Positions 1 to 9,963 are shown, numbered from the stretch's first letter. The stretch: 64,000 nt of DNA from Alkalihalobacillus sp. TS-13 (GCF_019720915.1 NZ_JAHKSI010000001.1:2790001-2854000), one strand, 5' to 3'. Translations and numbers: made by a program. The notes: a model not told the origin generated them from the letters alone.

Positions 1-144
1 CTTCCATACAAATAAAGCCAAAACCACTGCCACTAAGTACGAAATCGGCATGGCTTTACTTGCCGGCCATCTGAGCCCAACGAGGAAGATACCAACTGCG
101 GCAATCGGTAATAACGACAATAATGCCAAAGTACCAGTACTCAT
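1..144 (-). CDS. lldP: L-lactate/glycolate permease, N-terminal fragment
   Basis: Only the first 48 codons are in the window; the gene runs off the left edge. The start ATG follows an AGGAGG site at good spacing. The residues (MSTGTLALLSLLPIAAVG..., then a GLRWPASKAMPISYLVAVVLA-like stretch) form two hydrophobic segments typical of the N-terminus of LctP-family lactate permeases (LldP, GlcA), which take up lactate or glycolate with protons at the cytoplasmic membrane. Glycolate oxidase and malate synthase genes downstream of the window edge make glycolate a likely substrate. The family call rests on a short piece, so the exact paralogue is uncertain. Confidence 0.75.
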   Translation of the reverse strand, partial: MSTGTLALLSLLPIAAVGIFLVGLRWPASKAMPISYLVAVVLALFVWK

Positions 145-174
145 AATTACCTCCTATAACCCTATTATTTTTTA

Positions 175-371
175 GGCTGTTTTCTAAAAGTTTGTTGGTA
201 ATGGAATGTTGTTAAGGAAGATGCTGAATGCTAATGACAGTGGAAATATGCGAGACTCCTGCGGGACCAGCAAGCTAAGCGAGACCCCGCAAGCGAGAAA
301 CGAGCTGAGGAGGCTTGCAGATTGCCCACGGAAAGTCCAAGCTCAAAAACAACATCTATGCGAAAACAGCC
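175..371. repeat. MITE-like element with GGCTGTTTTC inverted ends
   Basis: A 197-bp intergenic segment opens with GGCTGTTTTC (175-184) and closes with its reverse complement GAAAACAGCC (362-371). The inside holds GC-rich blocks (ctcctgcggga, gcgagaccccgc, gaggaggctt, gcccacggaaag) that recur in the other repeat family of this window. No coding potential is evident. A shortened relative sits at 56028-56115. This fits a non-autonomous mobile element or structured intergenic repeat; no target-site duplication was verified. Confidence 0.6.
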
Positions 372-405
372 TTTTTTCATTACCCTCCCTGTTCAACGGT
401 CGTAA

Positions 406-1182
406 TCAGTTATTGATAGGAACAGGGGCTTTTACAAACTTGCTCTTTAATGATCCGATTTCATCAATTTTACATTCGACGACATCACCACCCTTAACAA
501 AGTGGGCGCCTAATGGGCTTCCCGTCAAAATGACATCTCCCAGCTGCAGCGTCATGACATTGGAGAGATAAGCAACCATTTCTCTCAACGGCACAATCAT
601 GAGGTCTGTCGGACTGTTCTGTTTTTCTTCACCATTCACCACCGCCTTGACATGAATTTTGTCTGGATCGAGCTCCGTTTCAATGACAGGACCGATCGGC
701 GTGAACGTATCGAAAGCTTTTCCGAGCGTCCAGTGCCCGTTTTCATGGAAAAATTGAGGAGCCGTTACATCGTTCCCGATCGTATAACCGAAAATATGGT
801 CGATCACTTCCTCTTTCGCAACGTTCTTCATTTTTTTTCCGATGACGACTGCCAATTCCGATTCAAACTTGATTTCATCAATGGACTCAGGCACTATCAC
901 TTCCGTATCTGGTCCAGTCACAGACGAATCCGGTTTGAAAAAGAATACCGGCATGTCCGGCGGTGAAGAAGGCAGCTCCTCCTTCTTACCGACATAGTTG
1001 GCGCCGATTCCAATAATCTTATTCGGGGTTACCGGTGCCAGGAACTCAACATCGTCCTTTGCCACCGTTTCCCCGGTATAATCCCAACTATCAAAAAGGT
1101 CTCCCTCTATCACTTTGCATTCATCCTCGGTTACGACACCGAAGTACACTTGTTCTTTATATTTGAATCTCGCAAACTTCAT
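406..1182 (-). CDS. Fumarylacetoacetate hydrolase (FAH) family protein
   Basis: A 258-residue protein with the FAH fold. An N-terminal DUF2437-like beta segment precedes GIGANYVGK, the FESELAVVIGKK acidic metal site, GYTIGNDVTAP and the C-terminal LTGSPLG...GDVVECKIDEIGSL block. Family members are Mg2+-dependent C-C hydrolases, decarboxylases or isomerases acting on 2-oxo or 2-hydroxy acids in catabolic pathways. I chose the ATG at 1182 because AGGAG lies 8 nt upstream; a GTG nine bases earlier overlaps that site. It lies between the glycolate oxidase genes and a lactate/glycolate-type permease, so a role in carboxylic-acid catabolism is likely, but the substrate cannot be read from sequence. 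Confidence 0.85.
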   Translation of the reverse strand: MKFARFKYKEQVYFGVVTEDECKVIEGDLFDSWDYTGETVAKDDVEFLAPVTPNKIIGIGANYVGKKEELPSSPPDMPVFFFKPDSSVTGPDTEVIVPESIDEIKFESELAVVIGKKMKNVAKEEVIDHIFGYTIGNDVTAPQFFHENGHWTLGKAFDTFTPIGPVIETELDPDKIHVKAVVNGEEKQNSPTDLMIVPLREMVAYLSNVMTLQLGDVILTGSPLGAHFVKGGDVVECKIDEIGSLKSKFVKAPVPINN

Positions 1183-1234
1183 TTTCTTCACTCCTAAGCT
1201 GTCATAAACTTTTTATCGTCTCTGTTAAGGACAT

Positions 1235-1758
1235 TGTTGATTTCAAGCGAAATTTGCAACACTCCTGCGGGAAAATCGGTCCAGGCGAGACCCCACACTA
1301 TTTTAAAAGGATCTTCGAGAATAATAATGACCTTCGCCTAAATACCACCACGTCCTGCGCCTGCGGTTACTCGGCGCAAAACTGCAAAAAGGATGGGATA
1401 TAAGTCCGTGGTCTTGTGGTGAACGTCGAAGCTAGCATAAGGAAAGCTTCTATGCATTTTCATCGCAGACACGAAAATATGCCATTTTTGTGTTGACATC
1501 CTGTGCAAGTGAGGAGGCTCGCGGAAGTGGGTTAATACAGGGAAGTGATGTCTAGCTCAGCGACCAGTCACTTGGATCACTTCAAACTTCCTGCGGCGGC
1601 AACACATTAATTGACATCCTTATGAGTTAGCCCACGCAGAACCAAGTCTTTGTTTGGTTCGAGCCTCCTCGTCAGTTTTCCAGTGACCTACGTGCCTAAC
1701 CGGGTCGCTTCCGCTTTTCGTTTGCCCGCGGAAAGGGAGTAATTTCGCAGAGATCAAC
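1235..1758. repeat. Large MITE-like intergenic repeat (GTTGAT... inverted ends)
   Basis: This fills most of the 610-bp gap between the FAH gene and glcD. The left end GTTGATTTCAAGCGAAATT is matched by an inverted right end reading AATTTCGCAGAGATCAAC. Internal landmarks shared with copies at 6005-6251 and 14979-15243 include an actcctgcggga block, gaggaggct, cagtgacctacgtg and gcccgcggaaagggag. A middle segment with the words ccaccacgtcc and ggtgaacgtcgaagc recurs at 6085-6122. It looks non-coding. Confidence 0.65.
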
Positions 1759-1792
1759 AATAAAACTCACAAAGCCTATTGTAAAATTCTTC

Positions 1793-3238
1793 CTACATCA
1801 CTTTTTTGACATCCATACACCGGCTTGGCGTCGGGAACAGCTTCCCACTGTTCAACAAACCATACGGATTAAAGACGTCACGTACATTAGTCTGTGCTTC
1901 CAACTCTTCATCGGTAAAAATGAACCGCATCTCCTCGATCTTTTCGATGCCGACACCATGTTCACCAGTGATTGAGCCGCCGACATCGGCACACGCCTTC
2001 AAACAGGCGGATCCTGCTTGAAGCGCTTTCTCCGTTTCTCCTGGAATCCTCGAATCGAATAAGATCAACGGATGGAGATTTCCATCTCCAGCATGAAAGA
2101 TATTTGCGATTCTCAGCCCTGATTCCTCACTGATTTTGGCGATATTACGTAATACTTCCGGAAGCCTGCTACGTGGGATCACCCCGTCCTGCACAAGATA
2201 ATCAGGTGAAATCGCCCCCATCGCTCCGAATCCGGTCTTCCGGTTCGCCCACCATCTTCCCCTTTCCTCTTCACTTTCTGCGACCTTCACTTCCCGTACA
2301 TTCCATTTCCTGCAAACACTCATGATCTCTTCAATTTGCTCAGCAATTCCCGCAGTGATGCCATCAACTTCAATGAGCAGCAATGCTTCAATGTCATCCG
2401 GGTGCCCGACAGGATACGTACCAGCCTCAACACCTTCAATCGCCGTCTTGTCCATCATTTCAAGTGCGGCGGGCACAATTCCCGCAGAGATGATATCCGA
2501 CACAGCCTGACTGCCTTCTTCCACATCATCAAAATAGGCGAGGACCGTCTGTTTCCCTTCCGGGTTTTTCAGGATCCGAACCGTGATTTTCGTCACGATG
2601 CCGAGCGTCCCTTCCGACCCAGTGAGAAGTCCTAGCAGGTCATATCCTGGCGTATCCGGGATACCGTTCTCACTGATTTCGATGATTTCCCCATCCGGTA
2701 AAACCACCTCAAGCCCCAAGATGTGATTCGTCGTCACCCCGTATTTGAGGCAATGGGCTCCGCCCGCATTCTCCGCTACATTTCCTCCGATTGTACAAAC
2801 ATACTGACTCGAAGGATCGGGCGCATAATAATATCCTTTGTCAGCAATCGAATGCGTCAGCTTCAGATTGACGAATCCGGGTTGGACAACGGCTTGCCGG
2901 TTTTCGTAATCGACACTCAACAGATGTTTCATTTTCACGAGACTGATGATCACTTCTCCATTGAGCGGGATCGCCCCCCCACTGAGGCCGGTCCCAGCTC
3001 CCCGTGCGAGGAACGGCAGTTGATTCTCCGCACAATACTTCACGATGTCGGACACCTCGGCTGTATCCTTCGGGAAAACAACCGCTTTTGGCATCGCCTT
3101 GTGGATCGTGAACCCATCACAATCATAAGAGAGGAGATCTTCCTTTTTATAAAGGATCGATTTTTCACCGACAATGCCTGCAAAACTTTCAATCACTGGA
3201 TCTCGTGGCGGGTTCTTCTTCTTTTTCGTAAAAAACAT
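1793..3238 (-). CDS. glcD: Glycolate oxidase FAD-linked subunit GlcD
   Basis: A 481-residue flavoprotein of the vanillyl-alcohol-oxidase superfamily. The N-terminal FAD-binding 4 domain (about residues 45-225) carries the ARGAGTGLSGGA and TIGGNVAENAGG phosphate/FAD loops. The C-terminal oxidase domain carries the conserved HAGDGNLHP motif and ends with GSITGEHGVG...NPYGLLNSGK. GlcD oxidises glycolate to glyoxylate and passes electrons through GlcE/GlcF to the respiratory chain. It is the last gene of a tight glcE-glcF-glcD run, starting 7 bp after glcF with AAGGGGTG upstream. The order and length fit YsfC of B. subtilis. The related D-lactate dehydrogenase family is a less likely alternative given the GlcE partner. 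Confidence 0.93.
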   Translation of the reverse strand: MFFTKKKKNPPRDPVIESFAGIVGEKSILYKKEDLLSYDCDGFTIHKAMPKAVVFPKDTAEVSDIVKYCAENQLPFLARGAGTGLSGGAIPLNGEVIISLVKMKHLLSVDYENRQAVVQPGFVNLKLTHSIADKGYYYAPDPSSQYVCTIGGNVAENAGGAHCLKYGVTTNHILGLEVVLPDGEIIEISENGIPDTPGYDLLGLLTGSEGTLGIVTKITVRILKNPEGKQTVLAYFDDVEEGSQAVSDIISAGIVPAALEMMDKTAIEGVEAGTYPVGHPDDIEALLLIEVDGITAGIAEQIEEIMSVCRKWNVREVKVAESEEERGRWWANRKTGFGAMGAISPDYLVQDGVIPRSRLPEVLRNIAKISEESGLRIANIFHAGDGNLHPLILFDSRIPGETEKALQAGSACLKACADVGGSITGEHGVGIEKIEEMRFIFTDEELEAQTNVRDVFNPYGLLNSGKLFPTPSRCMDVKKVM

Positions 3239-3244
3239 AAGCGA

Positions 3245-4648
3245 TCACCCCTTCCTCGCAGTAGTAGCGAGATTAGCGTCCGATGGACCAGGCCCAACCT
3301 TGATATCCTGCTGGTAAGCCCAATCAAGCAGCTGGACGGTGTGGACGATTTCCGCCCGTCTTCCGTATTTTTGCACACCGAGCGCCATTTGCAGCATGCA
3401 GCCAGGGTTCCCCATCGAGATCATCTCGATATCATGCGGTACATTCTCCATCTTCCGCTTCAGGACCGCTCCCGCCATTTCAGGATTCGTTATGTTATAA
3501 ATTCCGGCGCTCCCACAGCACGTATCCGCATTGGGCTGTTCGACATATTCGACGCCGTTGATATTATTGAGAAGTTGGCGCGGTTCATGCCGGATCCCCT
3601 GTCCATGCGCAAGATGACACGCATCGTGATAAGTGATCCTCTTATTCACTTCACTGTGCGGTTTTTCATAGCCGGTATCATACAGATATTTGGATATGTC
3701 CTCGACTTTATCCGCAAATTCCTCCGCTCTCGATTTCCATTCCGGATCATTCCGTAGCAGCTCAGGATACTCTTTCAACGCACAACCGCAACCAGCCGCA
3801 TTGATGATGACTTTATCAACGTCCTGGAAAGCCTCGATGTTCTGTCTTGCGAGTCTTTTTCCGGTCTCACGGTCACCCGCATGAACGTGAAGCGCGCCAC
3901 AGCACGTCTGGTTTTTCGGTAAAACGACTTCATTGCCGTTGTAGGTCAACACATTGATCGTTGATTGGTTGATATCCGCGAACATGACATCCATAATGCA
4001 CCCGGTCAACATGGCGACCCTCGCTTTCGGCTCGCCGTTCGCAGGGATGACACTGACATCCTTATACTTTTTCTGGATTGATGGTTGGATTTCCGGCATG
4101 ATCGATTCCATCTCGGCCAGATGCTTCGGCATAACCTTCAATGCGCCAGTTTTCCGGATGACCTGCTGCAGACCGCTCTTCTGGTAAAAATTCAAGAAGC
4201 CACCAACAACGTTCAAGCGATTTTTATATGGAAAAAGCTCCTTCAAAAACAGGTTGCTGACCGCTCCTTTCCATCCTTTCAGCGGCATCGCCTGGCGCAC
4301 CTGCCCCCGCGCTTCCTCAATCAAGCCACCGACATCAACGTCAGCCGGGCAAGCCGTCGTACACGCACGGCAATCGAGGCACTGGAACACAGGATCCATG
4401 AATTGTTCATTCACTTCGAGCTTTCCTTCCGCGACCGATTTGATCAGATGGACGCGTCCACGGGGCGAATGCTGCTCCTGCCCGGTTTCAAGATACGTCG
4501 GACACGATTCAAGACACATCCCGCAATGGACACAGTCCGCCCACTTTTCCTCATCCGGATGGTCATCCCATAGATAGTTGCTTAAACTGTTGGAAGAACT
4601 GCAAGGCGGGTCGACTTGCTGATGCTGCTCCTTCACTTTTACAGCCAT
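3245..4648 (-). CDS. glcF: Glycolate oxidase iron-sulfur subunit GlcF
   Basis: A 467-residue protein with two 4Fe-4S motifs near the N-terminus (CVHCGMCLESCP at about 39-50 and CLDCRACTTACPADV at about 90-104). Two CCG-type cysteine-rich domains follow, the first with TGCIMDV...CCGALHVHAGD and the second with ADTCCGSAGIYN. It relays electrons from the flavin subunits toward the quinone pool. It begins 1 bp from the glcE stop and ends 6 bp before glcD, so the three are co-translated. AGGAGGG lies 8 nt before the ATG. The 30 residues before the first cluster are poorly conserved linker. Confidence 0.93.
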   Translation of the reverse strand: MAVKVKEQHQQVDPPCSSSNSLSNYLWDDHPDEEKWADCVHCGMCLESCPTYLETGQEQHSPRGRVHLIKSVAEGKLEVNEQFMDPVFQCLDCRACTTACPADVDVGGLIEEARGQVRQAMPLKGWKGAVSNLFLKELFPYKNRLNVVGGFLNFYQKSGLQQVIRKTGALKVMPKHLAEMESIMPEIQPSIQKKYKDVSVIPANGEPKARVAMLTGCIMDVMFADINQSTINVLTYNGNEVVLPKNQTCCGALHVHAGDRETGKRLARQNIEAFQDVDKVIINAAGCGCALKEYPELLRNDPEWKSRAEEFADKVEDISKYLYDTGYEKPHSEVNKRITYHDACHLAHGQGIRHEPRQLLNNINGVEYVEQPNADTCCGSAGIYNITNPEMAGAVLKRKMENVPHDIEMISMGNPGCMLQMALGVQKYGRRAEIVHTVQLLDWAYQQDIKVGPGPSDANLATTARKG

Positions 4649-4649
4649 T

Positions 4650-5942
4650 TCATATCCCTCCTATAAAACGCTTGTGATTCAAGGTGTTTTCGGGATCGAT
4701 TTTCCGTTTGATACCTTCGAATAGGAAAAAGTAAGACGGCTTACCGTTCCAGATATCAATTTCCTTCCGGAGTTCGAAGGGCAGATGTTTGACGACAGCA
4801 TAACCATTTTTCGTGCTGACGAAGTCTCGCAGCTGAATGATTGTATTTTTGATCGCGTCGGCTGGTCCACTGAGCATCACATAACTCAACCCGTGGCCAA
4901 GTCCGCCATGCGCTTCTACCTCTATCCCGTTTTTCTGATGCATTTTCCGGCATTCTTCGAGAATATGGAATACCTCCATGTTTTTGCTGCTGATTTTAAC
5001 AACAGCCTTAACCTGGTCTTCCAACTGATTAACATTCAGGGCATTTGGCTGGAGGTTCGAAAATCTTTCCCAAAATTCTCTCGACTCTTTTGGTGATAAT
5101 ACTGATTGGATCGCCGCTTCGGGTTTGTTCGCCGCTACCCATTCTTCCTGATAACGAACCGCTTTTTCGACATCTTCAAACGCGATCAGCAGGGTATACT
5201 CCTTCCGATCGAACAATTTTTCCGACAGGGAGGGTACCACAAGTTCAAGGGATACCGGTTCAATCATCGAGTCCTGTAGCTTCACAATGAACTTTTTCAA
5301 TTCGTCCAAACGATTTTCTTCAATTGATAAAAGGACGAGGCTTTCGTGCTTCGGAACCGGCCTCAATTTCATAGTGATTTCCGAGGTGACACCCAAAGTC
5401 CCCATCGCACCGATGAACAGTTTGTTCATATCGTAGCCGGCCACATTTTTCACGACCTTCCCACCTGTACGGATGACACTGCCGTCAGCATAAACGACCC
5501 TCAAACCGATGACGAGATCTCTTGCTGAACCATATTTGAGTCGTTTCGGACCGCTTTCATTCGCCGCAATCACACCACCAACCGTTGCCTGTTCGGGCCA
5601 ACTCGGATCGATGGAAACCATCTGATCATGCTTCTTGAGATAATCCTGAAGTTCTGCGATCGTTATTCCAGGCCTTACCGTCACTGTCATATCGCCGACA
5701 GTATGCTCGACGATTCCTTTATAATCCGCCAGTGAGAGGACGAGATCGTATTCTTCCTTCACGCCGCCATAGCCGCGTTTCGTCCCGTTACCCATCACCG
5801 TGACTTTTTTTCCTTCCTTATTGGCAATACGTAGCACTTGCTGGATTTCTTCTTCATTTTGTGGGCTGACGACGGACAAACCCGTATTACCGTATTGTTT
5901 CGATAAAACCAGTTGATCACCGCTGACCTCTTTCAATTCCAC
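4650..5942 (-). CDS. glcE: Glycolate oxidase FAD-binding subunit GlcE-like
   Basis: A 430-residue FAD-binding 4 protein with the PP-loop-like VMGNGTKRGYGG, ATVGGVIAANESGPKRLKYGSARD and GGKVVKNVAGYDMNKLFIGAMGTLG. These are standard GlcE sequences. The C-terminal half is longer than in E. coli GlcE. It is the first gene of the oxidase run. I prefer the GTG at 5942, preceded by an AAAAGGGGTGG site; an upstream ATG at 5984 would add 14 residues (MFKIQKITLKGVDR) but has no clear ribosome site. It acts with GlcD and GlcF at the membrane to oxidise glycolate. Confidence 0.87.
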   Translation of the reverse strand: MELKEVSGDQLVLSKQYGNTGLSVVSPQNEEEIQQVLRIANKEGKKVTVMGNGTKRGYGGVKEEYDLVLSLADYKGIVEHTVGDMTVTVRPGITIAELQDYLKKHDQMVSIDPSWPEQATVGGVIAANESGPKRLKYGSARDLVIGLRVVYADGSVIRTGGKVVKNVAGYDMNKLFIGAMGTLGVTSEITMKLRPVPKHESLVLLSIEENRLDELKKFIVKLQDSMIEPVSLELVVPSLSEKLFDRKEYTLLIAFEDVEKAVRYQEEWVAANKPEAAIQSVLSPKESREFWERFSNLQPNALNVNQLEDQVKAVVKISSKNMEVFHILEECRKMHQKNGIEVEAHGGLGHGLSYVMLSGPADAIKNTIIQLRDFVSTKNGYAVVKHLPFELRKEIDIWNGKPSYFFLFEGIKRKIDPENTLNHKRFIGGI

Positions 5943-6004
5943 ACGATCCACCCCTTTTAGAGTGATTTTCTGGATTTTAAACATTTAACGGTTAAAGGTC
6001 TCTC

Positions 6005-6251
6005 TAGATTTTAAGCGAAATTTGCGACACTCATGCGGGAAAAGCAGGCCTGGCGAGCCCCATAGTTTTTAAAAGGAACTTCGACTAAAAACCACCACGT
6101 CCTTTGGTGAACGTCGAAGCCAGCATAAGAAACGCTTCTAAGAATTCTCATCGCAAACACGAAAATGATTTCATTTTTGTGTTGAGATCCTGTACAAGTG
6201 AGGAGACTCGCTGATCGCCCGCGGAAAGGGAGTAAATTTCGCAAAAATCAA
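6005..6251. repeat. MITE-like intergenic repeat, second copy
   Basis: Related to the element at 1235-1758. Shared words are agcgaaatttgc, cactcatgcgggaaaagc, ggcgag, tttttaaaaggaacttcgac, ccaccacgtcctttggtgaacgtcgaagc, gaggag and gcccgcggaaagggag. The ends are imperfect inverted repeats around GCGAAATT. It sits upstream of glcE on the minus strand, directly next to the 51-bp-spaced repeat cluster. Confidence 0.6.
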
Positions 6252-6261
6252 AAACTAATAG

Positions 6262-6455
6262 AGTTTACCGGACACCAGAGACCTTATTCCCTTCAATTTC
6301 TGATGTTTTTTAAATTTAGCGGACACCAGGGACCTTATTTGGTCAAAACAGTCCGAAAATCACCATTAAAGAGACAAATAGCGTCTCTCATGTCCGCTAA
6401 TTTTCCGAATCACATCGTTTTATCACAAATAGCGTCTCTCATGTCCGTTAAGATC
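6262..6455. repeat. Facing tandem repeats with 51-bp spacing (locus 1)
   Basis: Two forward units (cggacaccagagaccttatt from 6269; cggacaccagggaccttatt from 6320) are followed by two inverted units (aaatagcgtctctcatgtccg ending 6396 and 6447). The distance between equivalent bases is exactly 51 bp within each pair. The left and right pairs can fold back on each other. It lies downstream of the malate synthase terminator and upstream of glcE. Confidence 0.75.
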
Positions 6456-6479
6456 CTCAAACATGCTGCCATTTAACGA

Positions 6480-6516
6480 AAAGACCACTAACTGCACGTG
6501 AGTTAATGGTCTTATG
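6480..6516 (-). terminator. Rho-independent terminator of glcB
   Basis: On the minus strand, a stem AAGACCATTAACT pairs with AGTTAGTGGTCTT around a short CACGTGC loop, followed by a short T run, 14 bp after the malate synthase stop. Confidence 0.75.
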
Positions 6517-6529
6517 CTTTCAAAGATGA

Positions 6530-8707
6530 CTATTTCTGAGCCAGCATCCGCTGTTTCGCTTCGATACGGCGGCGATGAAGGATCGGTTCAGTATAGCCGC
6601 TCGGCTGTTCATACCCTTTAAGGACAAGGTCGCAAGCCGCCTGGAATCCGACCGACTTGGCATAGTCCTCAGACATCGGCTTGTAATCCGGATCACCTGC
6701 ATTCTGTTCATCTACGACCTTCGCCATCCGCTTCAACGTCTCAAGAACCTGTTCCTCTGTACAGATACCATGGTGGAGCCAGTTCGCCATATGCTGGCTG
6801 GAAATCCGCAATGTCGCACGGTCTTCCATCAGATCAACATTGTTGATATCAGGTACCTTCGAGCAACCGATACCATACTCCACCCAGCGCACAACATAAC
6901 CAAGAATCCCTTGCGCATTGTTATCCAATTCTGCCTGGATTTCCTCTGCACTCCAATCCGGATTTACGGCAACAGGAATCTGCAAAATGTCATCTTGATA
7001 TTCATTATTCAATTCAAGTAATTGGTCTTGCACTTTTTTCACATCGATCTGGTGATAATGCAGCGCATGGAGCGTCGCAGCCGTCGGCGACGGCACCCAC
7101 GCGGTATTCGCACCAGCCTCAAGCTGACCGCCCTTTTGCTCGATCATATCCGCCATCAAGTCCGGCATCGCCCACATACCTTTACCAATCTGCGCTTTAC
7201 CCTGGAATCCGCTTGCCAGACCGACCTGGACATTCGATTTTTCATATCCTTGCAACCATTTCGATGACTTCATCTCATGTTTACGGATCATCGGCCCCGC
7301 TTCCATGGACGTATGCATTTCATCACCCGTCCGGTCTAAGAAACCAGTATTGATGAAAACGATCCGCTCTTTCACCTTCTCGATACAAGCCTTCAAATTC
7401 AACGTCGTACGGCGTTCTTCATCCATCACACCGATCTTCAACGTGTTTCGTTTTACACCAACAAGGTCTTCCGTCCGATCAAAAAGCTCATTGGCAAAAG
7501 CGACTTCCTCGGATCCGTGCATTTTCGGTTTGACGATATAGATCGAGCCTTTTTTGGAATTCTGATAGTGTGAATTTCCAAGTACATCATGTTTTGCGAT
7601 GAGACCGGTCACAACGGTATCCAAAATCCCTTCAGGCACCTCCTGGCCATCCTTATCCAAAACCGCCTGACTCGTCATTAAATGCCCGACATTACGCGCA
7701 AACATGAGTGACCGTCCCGGCAAAGTGAGCGTCTTCCCATCAGGCGATGTATATTCACGGTCAGGATTGAGCGTCCGTGTGACTGTTTTCAGCCCTTTCG
7801 TAAAGGAGCTGGAAAGATCCCCTTTGATAAGACCTAGATAGTTTTTATAGACGAGTACCTTGTCTTCCGCATCTACCGCTGTCACAGAGTCTTCGAAGTC
7901 CATGATCGTCGTCAGAGCAGATTCGACGAAAACATCCTTCACACCAGCTCTGTCCGTCTGGCCGATTGCATGATCTCGATCGATTTGGATTTCAAAGTGA
8001 ATACCGTTATTTTTTAAAAGAATCGCCTGCGGTTCATTTTCATTGCCCTGATAGCCGACAAACTGGGTCTCATCCTTCAATCCAGTCGTTTCCCCATTGG
8101 TTAAAGATGCAGCCAGTTTACCGCCAATGATGGCATAACCCGTTACGTCATTATGATCCCCTTTTGCAAGCGGAACAGTTTTGTCGAGAAATTCTCTCGC
8201 GAATGCGATGACTTTTTCACCACGTACCGGGTTATAGGACCCTTTCTTATCAGCACCACCTTCCTCACTGATCGTATCGGTCCCGTAAAGTGCATTGTAC
8301 AAACTTCCCCACCGTGCATTTGCCGCGTTGATGGCATAACGGGCATTGTTGACAGGCACCACAAGCTGCGGTCCAGGCTGTGCCGCGATTTCATCATCGA
8401 CATTCTCTGTCGACACCTTGAAATCACTGGCTTCTGGTTCGAGGTAATTCAACTCTTTCAAGAACGATTTATAGGTTTCGAGATTGAACGCATTGTTCGA
8501 TTTATGCCATTCATTGATCTTCTCTTGCAGTTCTTCCCGTTTCTCCAGCAGTGCTTTATTTTTAGGGGCAAGCTCTTCGACGATCTTTTCGAGACCTGAC
8601 CAGAATGTATCAGCTGACACCTCACTGCCCGGTATCGCTTTGGAATTGATAAAATCGTATAAGACTTGGGCAACTTGAAGGTTTCCCACTTTTACATAGT
8701 CCGACAT
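6530..8707 (-). CDS. glcB: Malate synthase G
   Basis: A 725-residue enzyme, matching the roughly 720-residue G isoform rather than the shorter A isoform. It condenses glyoxylate with acetyl-CoA to malate in the cytoplasm. Visible family sequences are [60 protein letters not shown], and [45 protein letters not shown]. The start at 8707 ([11 protein letters not shown]) has AGGAGGAATTCAT immediately upstream; 16 extra codons exist in frame before it but lack a site. Its place next to glycolate oxidase makes a complete glycolate-glyoxylate-malate route. Confidence 0.95.
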   Translation of the reverse strand: MSDYVKVGNLQVAQVLYDFINSKAIPGSEVSADTFWSGLEKIVEELAPKNKALLEKREELQEKINEWHKSNNAFNLETYKSFLKELNYLEPEASDFKVSTENVDDEIAAQPGPQLVVPVNNARYAINAANARWGSLYNALYGTDTISEEGGADKKGSYNPVRGEKVIAFAREFLDKTVPLAKGDHNDVTGYAIIGGKLAASLTNGETTGLKDETQFVGYQGNENEPQAILLKNNGIHFEIQIDRDHAIGQTDRAGVKDVFVESALTTIMDFEDSVTAVDAEDKVLVYKNYLGLIKGDLSSSFTKGLKTVTRTLNPDREYTSPDGKTLTLPGRSLMFARNVGHLMTSQAVLDKDGQEVPEGILDTVVTGLIAKHDVLGNSHYQNSKKGSIYIVKPKMHGSEEVAFANELFDRTEDLVGVKRNTLKIGVMDEERRTTLNLKACIEKVKERIVFINTGFLDRTGDEMHTSMEAGPMIRKHEMKSSKWLQGYEKSNVQVGLASGFQGKAQIGKGMWAMPDLMADMIEQKGGQLEAGANTAWVPSPTAATLHALHYHQIDVKKVQDQLLELNNEYQDDILQIPVAVNPDWSAEEIQAELDNNAQGILGYVVRWVEYGIGCSKVPDINNVDLMEDRATLRISSQHMANWLHHGICTEEQVLETLKRMAKVVDEQNAGDPDYKPMSEDYAKSVGFQAACDLVLKGYEQPSGYTEPILHRRRIEAKQRMLAQK

Positions 8708-8908
8708 ATGAATTCCTCCTATCGAATGGTTGACTGTGCATGTAAGCCTTTTCATTTAATATTCTGAATTGAAAAATAATTCACACATACTATCTTATAA
8801 TAAATTGATCCATATCCATAATATATATTTAGAATGTTGATTATGCATTTTAGTTATAATAGACTTTTTAATAGAAGCTTTGTTATACGTTATTGCTGGT
8901 TTTTACGA

Positions 8909-9036
8909 AATTCCCCCTTTCCGCAGGCGATTTATTGCTGAAACCGTGACGAAAGTGCTTTATGAACGCTTCATACGGACTAAGTGGGGCTCGTCTGGCT
9001 CACATTTCTCGCAGAAGCCCTGTGAATTTCACTTTC
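8909..9036. repeat. Degenerate copy of the MITE-like intergenic repeat
   Basis: This lies in the 372-bp gap between glcB and the LysR gene. It starts gaaattccccctttccgcaggc and ends tggctcacatttctcgcag...gtgaatttcac, which mirrors the ends of the 14979-15243 copy but with internal deletion and drift. The rest of the gap (8708-8880) is very AT-rich and probably holds the divergent promoters and LysR operator. I could not assign a convincing T-N11-A site. Confidence 0.5.
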
Positions 9037-9079
9037 ATTTTAACAACCAAAATTTCAAGGGAGTAAGGAGTGGATCCTG

Positions 9080-9961
9080 ATGGACATCCGCCACCTCGAA
9101 TATTTTTCAGAGGTTGCTAGACATTTAAGTTTCACGAAGGCTGCTGCCACTTTACACGTTTCCCAGCCCTCGATCAGTAAAGCCATCAAACAACTAGAGG
9201 AAGAATTAGGAGTGTCTTTATTTTATCGGTCCAAAGAATTGGAATTGACGGACGCAGGAAAAGCCGTACTCATCAATACGAAGAGTGTTCTCCAAGCCTT
9301 CAACAACCTGACTTCAGAGCTCACAGATATTATGGATTTGAAAAAAGGGGAAATCAGGATCGGAATCCCTCCGATCATCGGTGCTGCCTTTTTTTCCAAG
9401 CTGATCAGTCAATTTAAAGAAACGTATGCGCATGTTGATCTTTCACTGAATGAAGTCGGTTCGAAAAGTATCAAACAAGGGGTTGAAGAAGGTTCACTCG
9501 ATATCGGACTAGTCTGTAATCTGCCCGATAATAAAGCGAATTTCGAAATGGTGAGGTTGATCAATGATCCGTTGATGCTCATCGTACATAGCGATCATCC
9601 ATTAGCTATGGAAAATGAGGTAGAACTCACAGCGCTTAAAGGCCAACCCTTCATCCTGTACCGCCATGACTTCACTCTTCATGACCGAATTCTCGAGGAG
9701 TGTTCCAGAAACGGCTTTACCCCAAACGTCGTTTGCCAAAGTTCGCAAAAGGATTTCATGATTGAAATGGTAGAGGCAAAATTGGGAGTGGCCCTGTTAC
9801 CTAGTAAAATCGCAAATTCAAACCTTCACCCAGAGATCCGCGCCATACCGTTGGCGAATTCCAGCCTAAGTCTCGAACTTGGACTTTTGTGGAAAACAAA
9901 CAAGTACCTCCCATTCGCCGTCAGAGAATTCATCGAAATGTCCAAAGGATTTTTGCCTTGA
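9080..9961 (+). CDS. LysR-type transcriptional regulator
   Basis: A 293-residue LTTR. The N-terminal winged HTH (residues 1-60) contains MDIRHLEYFSEVARHLSFTKAAATLHVSQPSISKAIKQLEEELG. A dimerisation helix and a two-lobe effector domain (GEIRIGIPPIIGAAFFSKLI, LDIGLVCNLP, MIEMVEAKLGVALLPSKI) follow. It is transcribed divergently from malate synthase G, the usual arrangement for an LTTR and its target, so it probably senses a metabolite of glyoxylate or carboxylate metabolism. It resembles the CidR/YwbI branch. Its stop lies 2 bp from the convergent yndJ-like stop, leaving no room for separate terminators. Confidence 0.88.
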   Translation: MDIRHLEYFSEVARHLSFTKAAATLHVSQPSISKAIKQLEEELGVSLFYRSKELELTDAGKAVLINTKSVLQAFNNLTSELTDIMDLKKGEIRIGIPPIIGAAFFSKLISQFKETYAHVDLSLNEVGSKSIKQGVEEGSLDIGLVCNLPDNKANFEMVRLINDPLMLIVHSDHPLAMENEVELTALKGQPFILYRHDFTLHDRILEECSRNGFTPNVVCQSSQKDFMIEMVEAKLGVALLPSKIANSNLHPEIRAIPLANSSLSLELGLLWKTNKYLPFAVREFIEMSKGFLP

Positions 9962-9963
9962 AT

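Noticed and set aside
6262-6455. CRISPR array
   Set aside because: Units are only four, change direction midway, and there are no spacers of uniform length or cas genes.
6198-6476. Plus-strand open frame with GHQ(R/G)PY and QIASLMS repeats
   Set aside because: It is generated by the 51-bp-spaced repeats, a multiple of three; the equivalent frame at 13745 hits a stop and there is no ribosome site.
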